This document shows positions 27,701 to 42,700 of a stretch of DNA of 64,000 nucleotides, one piece after another. Source of the stretch: Aptenodytes patagonicus (Eukaryota > Chordata > Aves > Sphenisciformes > Spheniscidae). The position numbers were made by a program, and so were the translations under genes. The stretch lies in NCBI RefSeq assembly GCF_965638725.1, contig NC_134949.1:39212151-39276150 (forward strand), given 5' to 3'. The first letter of the stretch is position 1. Each line of letters begins with the position of its first letter. The notes below the pieces were generated by a model. It saw nothing but the letters and a program-made list of their open reading frames with translations. It searched no databases and was not told the origin of the DNA.

Positions 27701-30700
27701 GGTTCAAAATGAACAAATTCATTGTCAAGTTTGACTATACATTGAGGAGTTAATTCAGTGTGGTCCAAGGTGCCAAGTCACATTAAAAAATGGTGAGATA
27801 ATACAAAGCATGTATAGGTCAACAAGTAAAATTAATACAAGATAACAATTCCTTGTTAACAGCACTCTGGAATTAAGCTACACATCCTCAGATCTCCACT
27901 GCTAAAGCAATGCAGGAATTTCTTTTTTCCCCAGCAGTACCAGCAAGGTAGTAAACATGTGGGGTTGTCTTGCTGTCATTCTTGGCAAATACAGTACTAA
28001 GCTCCTAAACTAAATTCAGTGCCTTTATGCTGAATGCCATAGCCTCAAGCCTTTCCTTCTGAATAGTGATCTGTGACCTGTGTGTTCCATCGCAGCTGTC
28101 TGGCTGACAGTTTTATTAGCTAGTAGTGAACCCCGGGTCCAGCTGTGTTCTTGGAGAGTTAGACTTAAACTCCAGAGCCATTTCCAGTAAAACAAGAAAA
28201 ACCGTTTCGCTTGTCTCTCAATACATATAAATTAAGAAGGGAACTCTACTTTATAGACTGTAAAGACTCAAGAGTGATTTTTCTGTCTCAAAACTCTTGT
28301 GGGTTTCTGTAATACAATAATGTGGGAATTAGATGATTTAAGTGTTAAAGCATACAGTAAGTTTTTGCCTGAGTGGCATAACTTAGTTTGGATTTTGGAC
28401 TATCTACTTTCAGAATAACAGTCTTCACTGAGAGCTTAGTATCTTGCTTGCTTGGACAGAATTTCTGCTTGCCTATAGATGATTTCGCACCACCACCACC
28501 CCCATGCCTAGTTTTGTGCAGTTGACTTAATGCCTGTGCTTTTTTTAATGTGAAACTTGCTCTTAATTCAGAATAATTTTCAAAATCTTATGAAATAAAA
28601 CCAAAACAGTTTTTTTTCCTCATTGTAATCACTAAGGTCTGAAAGGAAGTACTTTGCATCCAGATGGTTTCTTTCCAGTAATCTGGTACAATTAGAATAT
28701 GATGTATTGAATTTATTAATTTTACTAGAGCTGCATACTGATATTTGCTAATCAGGGTTTAGCTCTGTACCATGATCTGGCAAACTCCATTATTACGTTG
28801 TACAATCAAATGTACGAAGTTGGAAGTGCTCTTCCCACCTTTTTCCTAGTGTCGTGAGCTTGTTTTGTTTCTGTAAAGTGCTTTGAAAGGCTAGTTTTGG
28901 GGGGGGGGAAAAATATTTATCCTTGTGTATCAAACTAGCTTGTGGCTAAACTGTTCTAAAAGTTTGATAATGGCTATTTGTTCAAAATCAATGAAAATTT
29001 AAGCGCAAATTAATATATTAAACTTTCCAAATATTACTTTTTTTTTCTAAGCATGGGCAAACAGTCCATCTTTGGACAGCATACTCCCCTTGTGCATTTG
29101 ACAAGGAGTTAAACTAGGCAAATACTTCCAGTTGAAAGTTGTTTTATTGTTAATTATGTTAATCTATTTTACAAATAATTTCATCATCTGCTTGTAAAAC
29201 TTCTGCATACTTCTGATGTTTCAATACGGTCGTGACCATGTGGTCCTAAATCATTGCAGTCTCAACATACTTGTAGTGAATAGTGGCATATATTTGAAAG
29301 TTTAAACTTTGCTTTCTTGAACTTAGTCTTGTATTGATAACAGATTAGTTGGTTCATTTTACCTCCAGGTTTTCAGTTCGACTTCAGCTCTCCAAAATTA
29401 GTGTTTGCTAACCCTATAGACATCATTTTAGTCTCAGTTAGCTTTGCTAGAATCAACTTTAATACTGTATACATCTGCTTTTCATTAAAGTTCAGTGTGG
29501 AAAAAAACTAAAGTTTCTATGGAGGCGTTACATTCTAATGTAGTCCTAATATAATCAGTTTGTGATTGGCTTTAAGATGCTCCTTTTTCTGCATTTGTTC
29601 ATACATTGATTTCAACATATTTTAGTTTTATAGTTCTGGTTTATAGAGAGGTGTGTACATTGTGTACAATGTTGAAGGGCAGATACAAAAGTTGGAGCCT
29701 CCCTTGTAAGCCAGAGAAACATCCATGATTTCTGATTCGTAATGCTTGGCTCTGTTAGTTGCAGTAGGAGACATGGCCTCTTAGCTCAGCACTTGAAGCC
29801 ACTTTAACGCTCTCTGTCCTCACAGCACAAATCTGATGGAACCATTGCACAGGCTCGCTTTGACTTCTGTACTGCAAGTTGGACCCTGACTTTCACAAGA
29901 ACAGCAACAAAACTTAAGCTTGTGAAAAATGCTTCCTAAAAATAACGACTTAGCGTGTGTCTTTCCACTCCTCAAAATCTTAACCAGATTGTTTTGATAC
30001 AAAGGGCTCACTTAAAATCCTCACACTTTACTGCTCATCAAAGTTCACACTGAGAACACACATGTAAAATCTCTTGAAAACCTTCCGTGCTTTCTCACTG
30101 TGGCTGAAGTTGAATTTGATGGTGATGCGTATAACTTGAAGTGTGTTTCACAGGAGGAAAAACATTGAGGTGCTGTTGAGAATTGGGCTGTAGGATTTCC
30201 TTAGTGGGACATCTGGAGCAGCTGCAAAACAACTAGGGGATGGTCTGTGCACAAGGCTAAGTCGGAATGCTATTTATTATCCTTTTGATTCAGATGGAAG
30301 AGAAAATAAATAGTAGTTTTCTGGAGATACATCTGTGTTTCTGTTAATTCTGCTGGTGGGCTACACTTCCAGTTCACGATTCCCACATTTTCTGTAGATG
30401 GTCCTGGCTACTGCTGTCTCCATTCTTGCCTCAAGCCATTGCTTTTTCTCCTATGTGACTGTTGCACACAGCTCCTTGTCCTCCTGCCCTTGCTTCTGTT
30501 GGGGTCAGTGCAGAACCTAAGCTTGGTAGAACTTTAGTGTCGTGTCACATCTCGCCTCTAGTGTTGATGTCTCATTAGTAAGCATGCTTTCTTGATTGGA
30601 TAGTAATATTACGGATGTCACCACAGAGAATTAAAGAGAGACTAGCTGGCAAGATCAACATACAGAGAACAGAAGTTTACAAAACAAGGGAGCTATGTCT

Positions 30701-33700
30701 TTCAGAGTGATTACTGTATGCGTAGGTTGACTGTACTGTTTTTTGATGGAACATGGTAGGAATGCCTATAGCACAGCTTGTAACACTTTTTTTTTCAGAA
30801 TTTGATGTGTTCGTTGTTAATGTAGTATGTTTGAGGGAGTTGAATTAGATTAAAGTATTTGGTAATTTAAAGTCTTTCAAAATTAATTTCCCATTTCTGA
30901 GATGCTTTGTCCGAAGGCAGATGTTTTAAAAATAGGAAGAAACTAGATAAGCAAATTTGGAGTGAGAAGTGGGAGGGGTAGTAGGAGAAGGAGTAAGTTC
31001 TTGGAGTTCTTATGCAGGTTTTTTACAGGTGAATGGAAGGAAATAGAGACAATAGAAGGCTCTGTTTTTGCATAACTTCCCTTTTGGAACAGAACATTAA
31101 CAATGGAGAGATGCTGAAAGTTGGTGATAGGGCTAGGAAGATGGTGAAGGATGCTATATTTCTTAGCAATGAACTAGACTTTACTAGGACATCTGCGGTT
31201 TTACTATTTTGAATAAATGGGAGCATTTGACAAAGGAATACCAGATTGTTACGATCCTCAAAACAGTTGGAATGACTAAAAACTCACAATAAAGAGGAAA
31301 TGTTGCTGTGTGTATAGTGCTTGGAGTCTGTGTGAAGGAGGGCATGCGGTGTCATTGTTTTTTATTTTACCATTTGCATTCTCTTAAGGAAGGCACTCTA
31401 AGGTATAGAATGAGTCTGAGTGTGTATCAGATTGAACCCAAGCATTGTGTAGAATAAAGATGCAGTAATTAAGAAGGTTGCTTACTTGTTTGTGAACTAA
31501 GCAGGCACTGATGGTTAAGCGCATAAACTGATGGCTCTGACTAGGTAACTTTTGTTATAAATCTTGGTGTTAAGTGAGAAGTAAGAGGGACTCTGGTTTT
31601 GAGACTGAAGCAGAACAGTCATGCAAAAACTGTTTCCACCACTAGATGAAAAACATGTACTAAACCAGTATTTTATTACTAGATTTACGGAGACAGGTTA
31701 TCAACCCAGGCAGCTGAAGGTTTTCAGATTTTAAAATTCTGCTTTATATTGCTACCAAAACCAACCTTAAGTTTGTGACTTGAATGCAAAATACTGAAAT
31801 AAAATGAGGGGGTTTATTTAAGGTTGCAGATTTAATACTTTTCTTCTCTTTATACAGCCTTGGCCCTTTGGTGAGTAAAGTGAAGGAGTATCAAGTGGAA
31901 ACTATTGTAGATACCCTTTGTACAAACATGCTTTCAGACAAAGAACAGTTACGTGACATTTCAAGCATTGGCCTTAAAACTGTGATTGGAGAACTTCCCC
32001 CCGCTTCCAGTGGTAAGGCATTTTGTACTCAAGACTATCTAGTTTTATCGTTTCATTACTAATTAAAAAAACGCAAAAGCTGGGTCCTTTAGTGAAGAGG
32101 ATTCAGTTCATTTAACATTGGAACTAATTTCTGTCAGAGGAAAAATGCATGGCACAAATATCCTTTTGGTTTCTTCTTCTCTGTATTTTCAGATTTTACT
32201 AGTTTAAAAACTTTTTTTACTGAAGAATTGCATTAATGTGAAAAACAAACTGTACAGTATATGAACTTCGGGATAACAAATTGAGTATAAAAGCTCCTAT
32301 TTTAATAATTGTCTGGTAGAACATTTCTAGGCTGTAGTAGTAGCTAAATGTCATCTTGCTTTTTGATAGTATTCTTTCAAATTGATTATAACGGGTATTT
32401 TTCTTTAATGACCTGATTTCTTGTCTCAGTTTCTGGTAAGTGTTTTGGAAAGTACCTTGTGTTTCTAACAGTTGCCTGTTAAATTACTGAAATGCTTACC
32501 TGCAGTTTTAAATGAAGGCAGTCTTTCCTCCAAAAGACACAGTCATGATGAACAGCTCATCAGTTAATGGCATTCTTTTTTTTTATTCAAATGCTTTTCA
32601 GATATCGTAGTATAGGATATGAATGAGAATAGAGAAGTGATTAAAAAGGCTTTAGAAATGCAGTTTTTAGAGACTGAGGTTTCTTCAATTAAAAAAAAAA
32701 AAAGCTCTGATTTTAACATCCTTTACTGAAAGTCCACATTTAAGTCTTGCTTTTATCAAGCAGTAGTGAGATGCCTAAACTTTGATTTACTTAAAATCAG
32801 TTATTTATTTAGTTTAAGCTTTTATTCTTTCCTTTTGTTTTGTGTAGGCAAACAAGATTTTGGGGTGGAGGTAAAGCTCAAACAAAAATGTAGCAAAAGC
32901 ATAGAATCATTAAGGTTGGAAGAGACCTCTAAGATCATCGAGTCCAACCGTCAACCCAACACCACCATGCCCACTAAACCATGTCCCTAAGCGCCTCATC
33001 TACACGTCTTTTAAATACTTCCAGGGATAGTGACTCAACCACTTCCCTGGGCAGCCTGTTCCAATGAGAATCTTTCAATATAATTAGTATTCCTAATACA
33101 AAAGTAACCTAGGTGTTATTTCTTGCTCTCAACTCAAACACAGATTGTTGGGTTTTTTCTTAGCTTCTATGGTAACACATTTGACTGTCCAATTGTTATG
33201 TTTAGTTTCAGTCATATAGTTAAGAATAAGCCATAAATATATATAAACTAGATTTAATATAGGTTGGCATGGTATTAATTTCACATAGAAATTCCAAAGT
33301 GTGATGAAAAAAACTTAATGCAAATGAAGATGAGTACTAGCCATTGGGTAGCTGTTACTATGACATGAGTTTCTTCTCATAATTACTCCGAACAAGGTTA
33401 GATAGTTGGAGGAAGGGGGAACTGTGGAGTTGTGGTAAAGAAATTTTTACTTCAATTTTAAAATACTTCGGATATACATTTTTTCCCCTTTCTCAAATGT
33501 TTCAGCAGTATTCAGGTACTTATTATTTAAGTAGCTGCTTGTGCAATTTTATTTTGCTTTTTTGTTATACAGCTGTTCTTTAGAGGTGGCTCTATCTACT
33601 TCTGTGCTTCCCTTTACCTTTTAGTTTATTCCTTTATTTTTACCTATAGTCCTTTCATTTACTGCTCTAGACTGTCTTGGCCTTCACTTTCCGTTGCTGC

Positions 33701-36700
33701 CCTGCCAAAAGCAGTGTCCTTTCTGTTTATACCTTATGGGACAATTAAGAAGCTCTCCTTCTCAGTATGTTTCTACATAGATAGTCTTTCAGCTCTAATG
33801 CAGAGCTTATGTTACATTAACAAACAAACTGGCTGTTCAAGCTTGTTTTGTTGTGTGGGAAAAGCTTCTTTATGTTGAGATCATGTTTGCGACTATGGAA
33901 AGCAACCTGATCTCTGGTGTTAAAAACTGTATTTTTTTTTAAATTATGAAAATGCTGAGGTTTTGTTGTACTTTCAGGTTCTGCATTAGCAGCTAATGTT
34001 TGCAAAAAGATCACAGGGCGTCTCACTAGTGCTATAGCCAAGCAGGAGGATGTGTCTGTTCAACTGGAGGCACTGGATATCATGGCTGATATGCTGAGCA
34101 GGTAAACATCCCTCTTCCGAAATGCTGGTGAATGCTGATAAATACTCTTTAAAGCTTGAACTTTGATTTTCCAAATACTAAATTTAAATTACTTTAAGTT
34201 ATATGAAATAATATGGTAAGGTATTAAGTATAGGTGAAACTTCATTTAGGAAAAAAAAACCAGTGAATGTATTGAAGAGAAATTGATTGATAGATCAATT
34301 ACTTTAGTTCTCAAAAGATTAAATAATATAGTTTTAAGCTTATTTCTAATGTTTATTGCTTTGAGGGTATATTTTAAATGTTTTTTTTTTAAAGTTCCAA
34401 AAGCTTAAATTTAAAGACTTAATTGGAATCTTTGTGATGTTTTGGGAATATTTAAAGGAATTGTTGTACAGTATATGAACAAAGTTATCTAGATTCAATT
34501 GGTTTGAGTTTGTGTTTTGTCTGTTTTAAGGCAAGGAGGACTGCTTGTTAACTTCCATCCTTCAATTCTGACCTGTCTGCTCCCCCAGCTGACTAGCCCC
34601 AGACTTGCTGTGAGGAAAAGAACCATCATTGCTCTTGGTCACCTGGTTATGAGTTGTGGCAATATGGTTTTTGTTGACCTCATTGAACATCTGTTGACAG
34701 AGCTGTCTAAAAATGATTCCATGTCAACAACTAGGACCTATATACAGTGTATTGCTGCTATCAGTAGGCAAGCAGGTCATAGAATAGGTAAGAAAAATAT
34801 ATAAATTATCTGTAACTTTAAAAGTTTTTAGATGAGAGTAATTATTTTGCCAATTTTTTTCTCTTACCAGGTGAATATCTTGAGAAAATAATTCCTTTGG
34901 TTGTAAAGTTTTGTAATGTAGATGATGATGAACTACGAGAGTATTGCATTCAAGCCTTTGAATCCTTTGTTAGGAGGTAAGTTATTCTCGGGTACCTATT
35001 TCAGGCTTTCTTAAGATCCAATAGTGTGTACCATTTGGTTGTAAGCTGTCAAGAGGCAGTCTCCTTGGTACAAAATATTTTTGCAAGCTTTGAGCTGGAA
35101 CTGTTCCTATAACTCTGTCTTGTAACTTAACTGTTAAGCAGTGTGTTATGTCTGTACTTCAGAAACTTTTTGCTGTGCCATTGCTACTTATGCAAACAGG
35201 AGGGGGGAAGTATTCTAATAATATCTGTTGTCCAACAGTGGTGGCAAAAAATTGATATCCAAAGGCATATCTTGGTCCTCCACAACCTTCCAGTCTAGCA
35301 GATCCAGTTACATAGTAGCATTGCCCTTTCTGACCTTCTTTTCTGAATTTCTGTAATTCAGATGGGTGCACTGATGGTACTTGGTTTGGCTGATGTCTCC
35401 AAAGTACAGTGTATGGCATGAAGTCTTCTGGAAATATTTTACTCTTCAAAGTAATTTGACATTGATTGTATTTTTGTATTACACAGGTGTCCTAAAGAAG
35501 TTTATCCTCATGTATCTACTATTATAAACATTTGTCTTAAATATCTTACCTATGATCCTAATTACAATTATGATGATGAAGATGAAGATGAAAATGCTAT
35601 GGATGCTGATGGTGGTGATGATGATGATCAAGGTATATTCTCTTTTTGGTTTGGGGGAGAGGAAGAGCTTGTGAACCTGCACTCGTCTGAGAAAATTGAT
35701 ATGGGTGGTATTGCTACTAAGTACCAGTATTTGAATGACTTGTGTACTTTTGCGTTCAATTTTTCTACTGTTTTTAAACATATCTTATGAACTCAGTTCT
35801 TGGAATAAAAGTATAGGATGTTGTTGCTGGAGATAAATAATTGCAAGGGTGAACATAAAGTACAAGACATTTTAAAATACTTGAAAGGTGGGAAAAGGCA
35901 GAAGCATGTAGGATGATATAACTAAAGTGAGAAGAACATCAGTTAATGAATTGAAAATACATATTCAGCATGGGAAAGGCTTCTCACTACTTTCCACTAG
36001 AATATATTGTTACCTAATGCATAAAATCAGAATAGATTGAAAATTGCGAAATACTCGGTATTTTTCTGTAAGATAAAAAATGTTTTAGACTGAAAGGCAT
36101 AACATATTGTTAATACAGTGGCAATACCTTGCCATATGTAAGGTTTTGCTTTATGAAAACTTGGACACACAAGTAATCTTAACCCAGAGCATGACATTCT
36201 CATTACTTTTAAGAATGCATGAGCTGTGTAGTTGTTGCTTTAGCACTTAAAAAGTCAATTTCTATTGTTTATTGTAAATTTTTGTTGCAATTTTTGGGGG
36301 CAGAGTATAGTTTTTTTATTCCTAGAAAGAAACAAACAGAATAATTTGTTGAATCTTGATCAGCTAGTCATTGTTGTTGCATTGTCGCTTATGTCACAAA
36401 TAAAAAGGAATATGGTTTAAATCAGTAGTCAGGCTATAAATGCGATGGGAACCGCCTTGTCCTGTTTGCAGTTTAAATTAATACATGTGTAAGACTAGCG
36501 TGAAAAAATTGGCAGATAAAATAATTAGCCTTACAATTTAGGCAATTTAGAAGGCTTTTTATGTATGGTTTTTAACGTACTTCTGAACCTATTTCTTTGT
36601 GCCTTACACAAAGAACTCAAGTGTGTTCTTATTAATTGTTTAAAATAAAACTTGATGCTTTGTCTAGACTTGAACATATGCATAATTTATTTTTTCAAGG

Positions 36701-39700
36701 GAGCGATGATGAATATAGTGATGATGATGACATGAGCTGGAAAGTGAGGCGTGCAGCAGCTAAATGTCTGGATGCTGTGGTTAGCACACGACATGAAATG
36801 CTTCCAGAATTCTACAAAACTGTATCTCCTGCTTTAATAGCCAGATTCAAAGAACGTGAAGAGAATGTTAAAGCAGATGTTTTTCATGCATATCTTTCTC
36901 TTTTAAAACAAACTCGACCTGTGCAAAGTTGGCTTTGTGATCCTGATGCAATGGAACAAGGAGAGACACCTTTGACAATGCTTCAGAGCCAGGTTATTTG
37001 TCAAGATTTTTGTTATCTTTGGGAAGACACACTGAAGTTGTGCCCTGTTCATAAGGATAGTTCTTGAAATATGCCACATCATACTTTCTTTGTACACAGA
37101 TTTACAGTTTATTACTGTAGTACTAACATAGAGAGCAAGCCAGGTAAACTAGCCCGGAAAAGTGCAGCAGTCTTGGAAACTGAAATTACTAAATCATGCA
37201 AATGTGCTTATCTGACTTCAGTTGTTCACCGTCACCTGTAAAAGTTGCGTGTCCTCTGAGTTTAGCCAAATTACCAAAGCAAAATAGTTATTTTGTGCAT
37301 TCTGTAATGCAGATGTAAGCTCTAATGATCAAGATAAAACTTGATTTGCTACAACGTATTTTATTTGCAGAATAAAAAGGATAGTGCTGAAAAACTTTTT
37401 CGAAGTGAATTATTTGGGTGACTTTTCAATTGTTGCTCTCTACAGTTTTATTAATGCAAATCTAGTTTTGCTTTGTTTCATCTCACCTTTTAAAGTTAAA
37501 TTACTATTCTTTTGGATAGCAATTCTTTTGAATCTTCATTTCCCAGTGTTTATAACTTCTCTAGTTCTGTAGAGAAATCAGAAATAGAGGGGTAGGACAC
37601 ACATCTTTCTTTATATCCCCCCAGTGATCAAAGATGAAAGAAATGTCAGGTATTGAATCAATTAACAGATGTGTGATGATTACAGGTCCCCAACATAGTT
37701 AAAGCCTTGCACAAACAGATGAAGGAGAAGAGTGTGAAGACTCGTCAGTGTTGCTTTAACATGCTGACTGAGCTAGTAAATGTATTACCTGGAGCCCTAA
37801 CACAACATGTTCCTGTACTTGTACCAGGTATGAGAAACATATTATTAACCTAAAGATTTATTAGCAAATTGGATGTGGAGTTTCAAAATCTGTCTTGACT
37901 GTGCTTTTTGCAAAAGCTTTGAAGTGTTGCTTCTATTTAAAGAAATTGGCAAAATATATCAGCTACTGCATGGATCCATATAAATGTTTTAGTGACATAT
38001 TTCCATTAATCTTGAAAACAAGGGTTGGTTCTAAGATTGAGATTTTTTTTTTCTTCTGTATCTTAAAAAAAAAAGTTAATTTGCTTAATTGCAGGATCAA
38101 ATTCCCTTCTCGCTCATTCTCAACAGAGCGAAATGTTGTGCGTATTTTAGCTTTTGGGACCTAAAATGTTGAATTTTGAAGTAACAAGGAAAAGTAAGTT
38201 TGGAAGAGTTAAAGGTTCAGAATCCCATTATAATTAAGAAAATACATCACAAACCATCAAATGGCCAATGTCCTCTGTGTAGAGGAAGCTTGAAAACTAA
38301 TTGATTGAATAAAATGGTGAAAGGGGCTTGGAAGCATTCAAGAAAGGCTGGGAGCAGGAAAACATAAATTGAGTATAGCTGCCTTCAGAAATTGTGACGT
38401 GTTCCAACAGAATATAAATACCTAATCTAAAAATACATTTTTCTTTCTTCTTCCAGGAATAATTTTTTCACTGAATGACAAATCAAGTTCTTCTAATCTG
38501 AAGATAGATGCTTTGTCCTGTTTGTATGTGATCCTCTGCAATCATTCTCCCCAAGTCTTTCATCCTCATGTTCAAGCATTGGTACCTCCAGTTGTAGCTT
38601 GTGTTGGAGACCCATTTTACAAGATAACATCAGAGGCGCTTTTGGTTACCCAACAACTTGTAAAAGTCATTCGTCCTTTAGACCAGCCTTCTTCCTTTGA
38701 TGCTACTCCTTACATCAAAGATTTGTTTACTTGTACAATCAAGAGATTAAAGGCTGCTGACATTGATCAGGAGGTGAAAGAAAGGGCAATATCTTGCATG
38801 GGTCAAATAATTTGTAGCCTTGGTGACAGCCTAGGCACAGACCTGCCTAGTACACTTCAGATCTTCTTAGAGAGACTGAAGAATGAGATCACTCGGTTAA
38901 CTACAGTGAAGGCCATGACACTGATTGCTGGTTCTCCTTTGAAGATAGATTTGAGACCAATCCTTGGGGAAGGAGTTCCTATTCTTGCTTCTTTTTTGAG
39001 AAAGAACCAGCGAGCTTTGAAACTGGGCACTCTTTCTGCTCTAGATATTTTAATTAAGAATTACAGTGACAGCTTGACAGCTGCTATGATCGATGCTGTC
39101 CTGGATGAGCTTCCACCTCTGATTAGTGAAAGTGATATGCATGTATCACAGATGGCCATCAGTTTTCTGACAACGCTGGCTAAAGTATATCCTTCCTCCC
39201 TGTCAAAGATTAGTGGGTCCATTCTCAACGAACTTATTGGGCTGGTGAGATCGCCTCTACTTCAGGGTGGAGCACTTAGTGCCATGCTAGAATTTTTCCA
39301 AGCTTTGGTTGTGACTGGTACAAATAATTTAGGCTATATGGATTTACTGCGCATGTTAACGGGTCCAGTGTACTCACAGAGCACAGCACTTACTCACAAG
39401 CAGTCTTACTATTCCATTGCCAAATGTGTTGCTGCCCTTACTCGAGCCTGCCCTAAGGAAGGACCAGCTGTTGTAGGTCAGTTCATTCAAGATGTCAAGA
39501 ACTCCAGGTCCACGGATTCCATTCGGCTTTTGGCTTTGCTTTCTCTTGGGGAAGTTGGGCATCACATTGACTTAAGTGGACAAATTGAGCTGAAGTCTGT
39601 AATACTAGAAGCATTCTCTTCTCCTAGTGAAGAAGTCAAATCAGCGGCATCTTACGCATTAGGCAGTATTAGTGTTGGCAATCTTCCTGAGTATCTGCCA

Positions 39701-42700
39701 TTTGTCTTACAAGAAATAACCAGTCAGCCGAAGAGGCAGTATCTTCTTCTTCATTCCTTGAAAGAAATAATTAGCTCTGCATCAGTGATTGGTCTCAAAC
39801 CATATGTTGAGAACATCTGGGCCTTACTCCTGAAACACTGCGAATGTGCAGAAGAGGGTACAAGGAATGTTGTTGCTGAATGCTTGGGCAAGCTTACGTT
39901 AATAGACCCAGAGACTTTGCTTCCACGACTCAAGGGATACTTGGCATCAGGTGAGTAGTAGTAACTCATGTACATATTGTAGCACATGGCCTTATGCTAT
40001 CTATTAATAAATTGATCTAGTTTTGCAAATTATTTGCTTAAATTTTGTGATACTCTGGAAGTTTTGCTTTCCTCCCGCCCCAACAATGTGAAGCTTAGAT
40101 GGTTCTATTTTTACTAGAAGTTACAGGAATTGATTTTATGGTCTGCTTTCAGACTGTGGTATTTCAATTAATGATGTGACGTTTAACTAAGAGTTATAAA
40201 CTTTAAAGTGGAAGGAGCATGGGTGACAAAGGGACAGCGCTACTTGATGAACCAGTTGCAACATGTTGACATTTTGGTGTAAATTACAGTATTCCTAACT
40301 TTCAGATAAGAATCCTGAAATTTTTAAGGATTAGAAATGATCATTGTGCATAATTCATTAATCAGTTTCATATCAAGAATATTGACATGTTTTCTTCATG
40401 TGATTCTGCTTTAAAGAGGAGAGTGGTTTGTAGGCCTATGTGGTGAATTAAAAAATCTGTCCTAATAGGCTCGTTACTTGAATTTTCTGTAGCAGATAAA
40501 GTTAAATGTTTATTACAAATGTTATGGTCTCTTCCCCTGTTTAAAATGGAACACAGGAACATCTGTGGAGAAAACATTGCATTGCTAGTAATAAGTAACA
40601 TTTCTTCTTTAGTGTTCTTAAGAATATTAAAGTTTGACAAGAATGGAATTGAACATGATTTAAATTCTGTAATTGTACTGTTTTAATGTTACATATTTAC
40701 ACTTTTGTTTCATATTAGGGTCCTCATATGCTCGAAGTTCGGTGGTTACTGCTGTCAAGTTCACTATTTCTGATCATCCACAACCCATAGACCCACTCTT
40801 GAAGAACTGCATAGGTAAGTTCTTTACTTTAGTGACAGCTTCTACGTTTTGAAGCAATAGAATTGCACTTAAAAATTGTTTGTTGTGTTTTCAGAAAAAA
40901 ATATTTTGCAGATACCAGAATTAGCTGGTAATGGTAACTGTTGAAACAGTTATAAAATGTTTCTGTACTAGCCAACTATTTCTATTAATTCTAGCTTGTT
41001 TGTATTCTGAGCAGTAAAAGCCGTGTGATAAAAATGGTGTGTATTGAAGCTGTGATGGGCAAAGAATACAAGGAGCTAGGGCTTTTAGGAAGACAGTACC
41101 CAAAAGCTGGTTTCCTTTCCCATAGTCTTGCCAAATGATATCAGTTTGATGTAGTAAGGTACTGTCTTTACCCAGAAGGGTGGTCTGGGAAATACTTGAC
41201 ATTCAGTCATTGAAAATATGTATGCACATGTGAATTCTAAGTATTATCAGGTGGCAAATTGTAAATTTAGAATCATAGAATCATTAAGGTTGGAAAAGAC
41301 CTCTAAGACCATCGAGTCCAACCATCAACCCAACACCACCGTGCCCACTAAACCATGTCCCTAAGCGCCTCATCTAAACGTCTTTTAAATACCTCCAGGG
41401 ATGGTGACTCAACCACTTCCCTGGGCAGCCTGTTCCAATGTTTATCCACTCAATTTAGGCCCTTAGGATTCTATAATGCTTCGTGATCTGAAAGTTATTG
41501 GAAGCGTGTATATTTTTACAGGGATAAGGTAATCAGAGCTTTCAGTATAATATCAGTATGATGAAGAGCTTTGCAATGCTGTGGTTTTTTGATCTTTTTT
41601 CATTTGTATGACAAAGTATTGTAGATTTGTTTAATATGCTATGGTGAGTGTTTTCTAGTGGCTTGATTACAGGTTTAAAGATCTATAAAAATTGTGTATA
41701 CTGCTAAAACTCATGGGGGGGGAAAGATTAATCTTTGAAAACATACAGTTTCGTAGAGAGCAAGGTTTTTATTTATGGGGAAGTGGTGTCAGTTCCTATA
41801 TGTTATTTTCATCACTAAGCTTAAAATTTTTTTAATAATATGTTAAAGAATTGACTATGCTTGTGGGTTTTTCCCCCTGCTGTCCCTCCCACTGAAGTTG
41901 CCTTGCCACTTTGGTTTCTGGAAATACTTACTGATTATCCAGTCAAAAACTATTGGTATCTAGTACTTAAAAAAATCTCAGTCATCTTGAGTTTTGTTAC
42001 TGGTTTTTTTTTTTCCTTTTCTGTGTAGAAGTCACTTTGATGTTTACACCCTTTTATTTTTCTCCTTTTAAAAATTTCACTCCTCTTGGAAGTTGCTAGT
42101 AAAACTTCACAAACATTGGGGGAAAAATATGATCTGTTCCTGGAGGCATTTATTTTAACAAGGCTGTGTTATAGAACTATAGACATTCTAAATCGAAGAT
42201 TCGCAGAGAGCGTGGCGGGATGGGATGGAATGGGAGAGGTGTTGCTACATTAATATATACTGAGTGGGCTTAACTTCTGGTAATTTAGGAATTCTCAATA
42301 TATGCCAATTCAGGGGTTAAAAATCAATATATTAATAGTTTCCTTAAGAGCTGCTCTCTAATTCTTGAACTGCAGAATTTAAATTGGTTTTCTAATGCAT
42401 ATTCTGAGAGACTTTAATGGAGAAAAGGAAAGATTGTGTTAAATATAATTTTCATTAATTTACACGCTATACCTCTAAAAAAAATTGTAATATCATTAAG
42501 TGATAGCCATTTATTTTGGTGGTGTGTTTTTACTTCTGTTTCATTATCTGAAATGCTATATATCTCAGTTATATAATACTTTTGATACGATTATAATTAG
42601 ATTTATTTGTGTAATCATGCTAAAATAGCAGGTATTGGTCTGTTATATCGAAATAAGTCCTGCACTAAATATGTCCTTTTGAAAGGTTAAAACTAAGCAA

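Larger units (their letters stand above)
20044..31857 (+). other. CAND1: CAND1 intron 2 (11.8 kb)
   Basis: The longest intron of the gene, donor gtaggt and acceptor tatacag. It holds a short CR1 copy (21939-22120), a 22-bp near-perfect palindrome (21424-21445) and an exon-like segment at 24392 that continues the CAND1 frame. The remainder is AT-rich with no supported gene. Confidence 0.95.
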
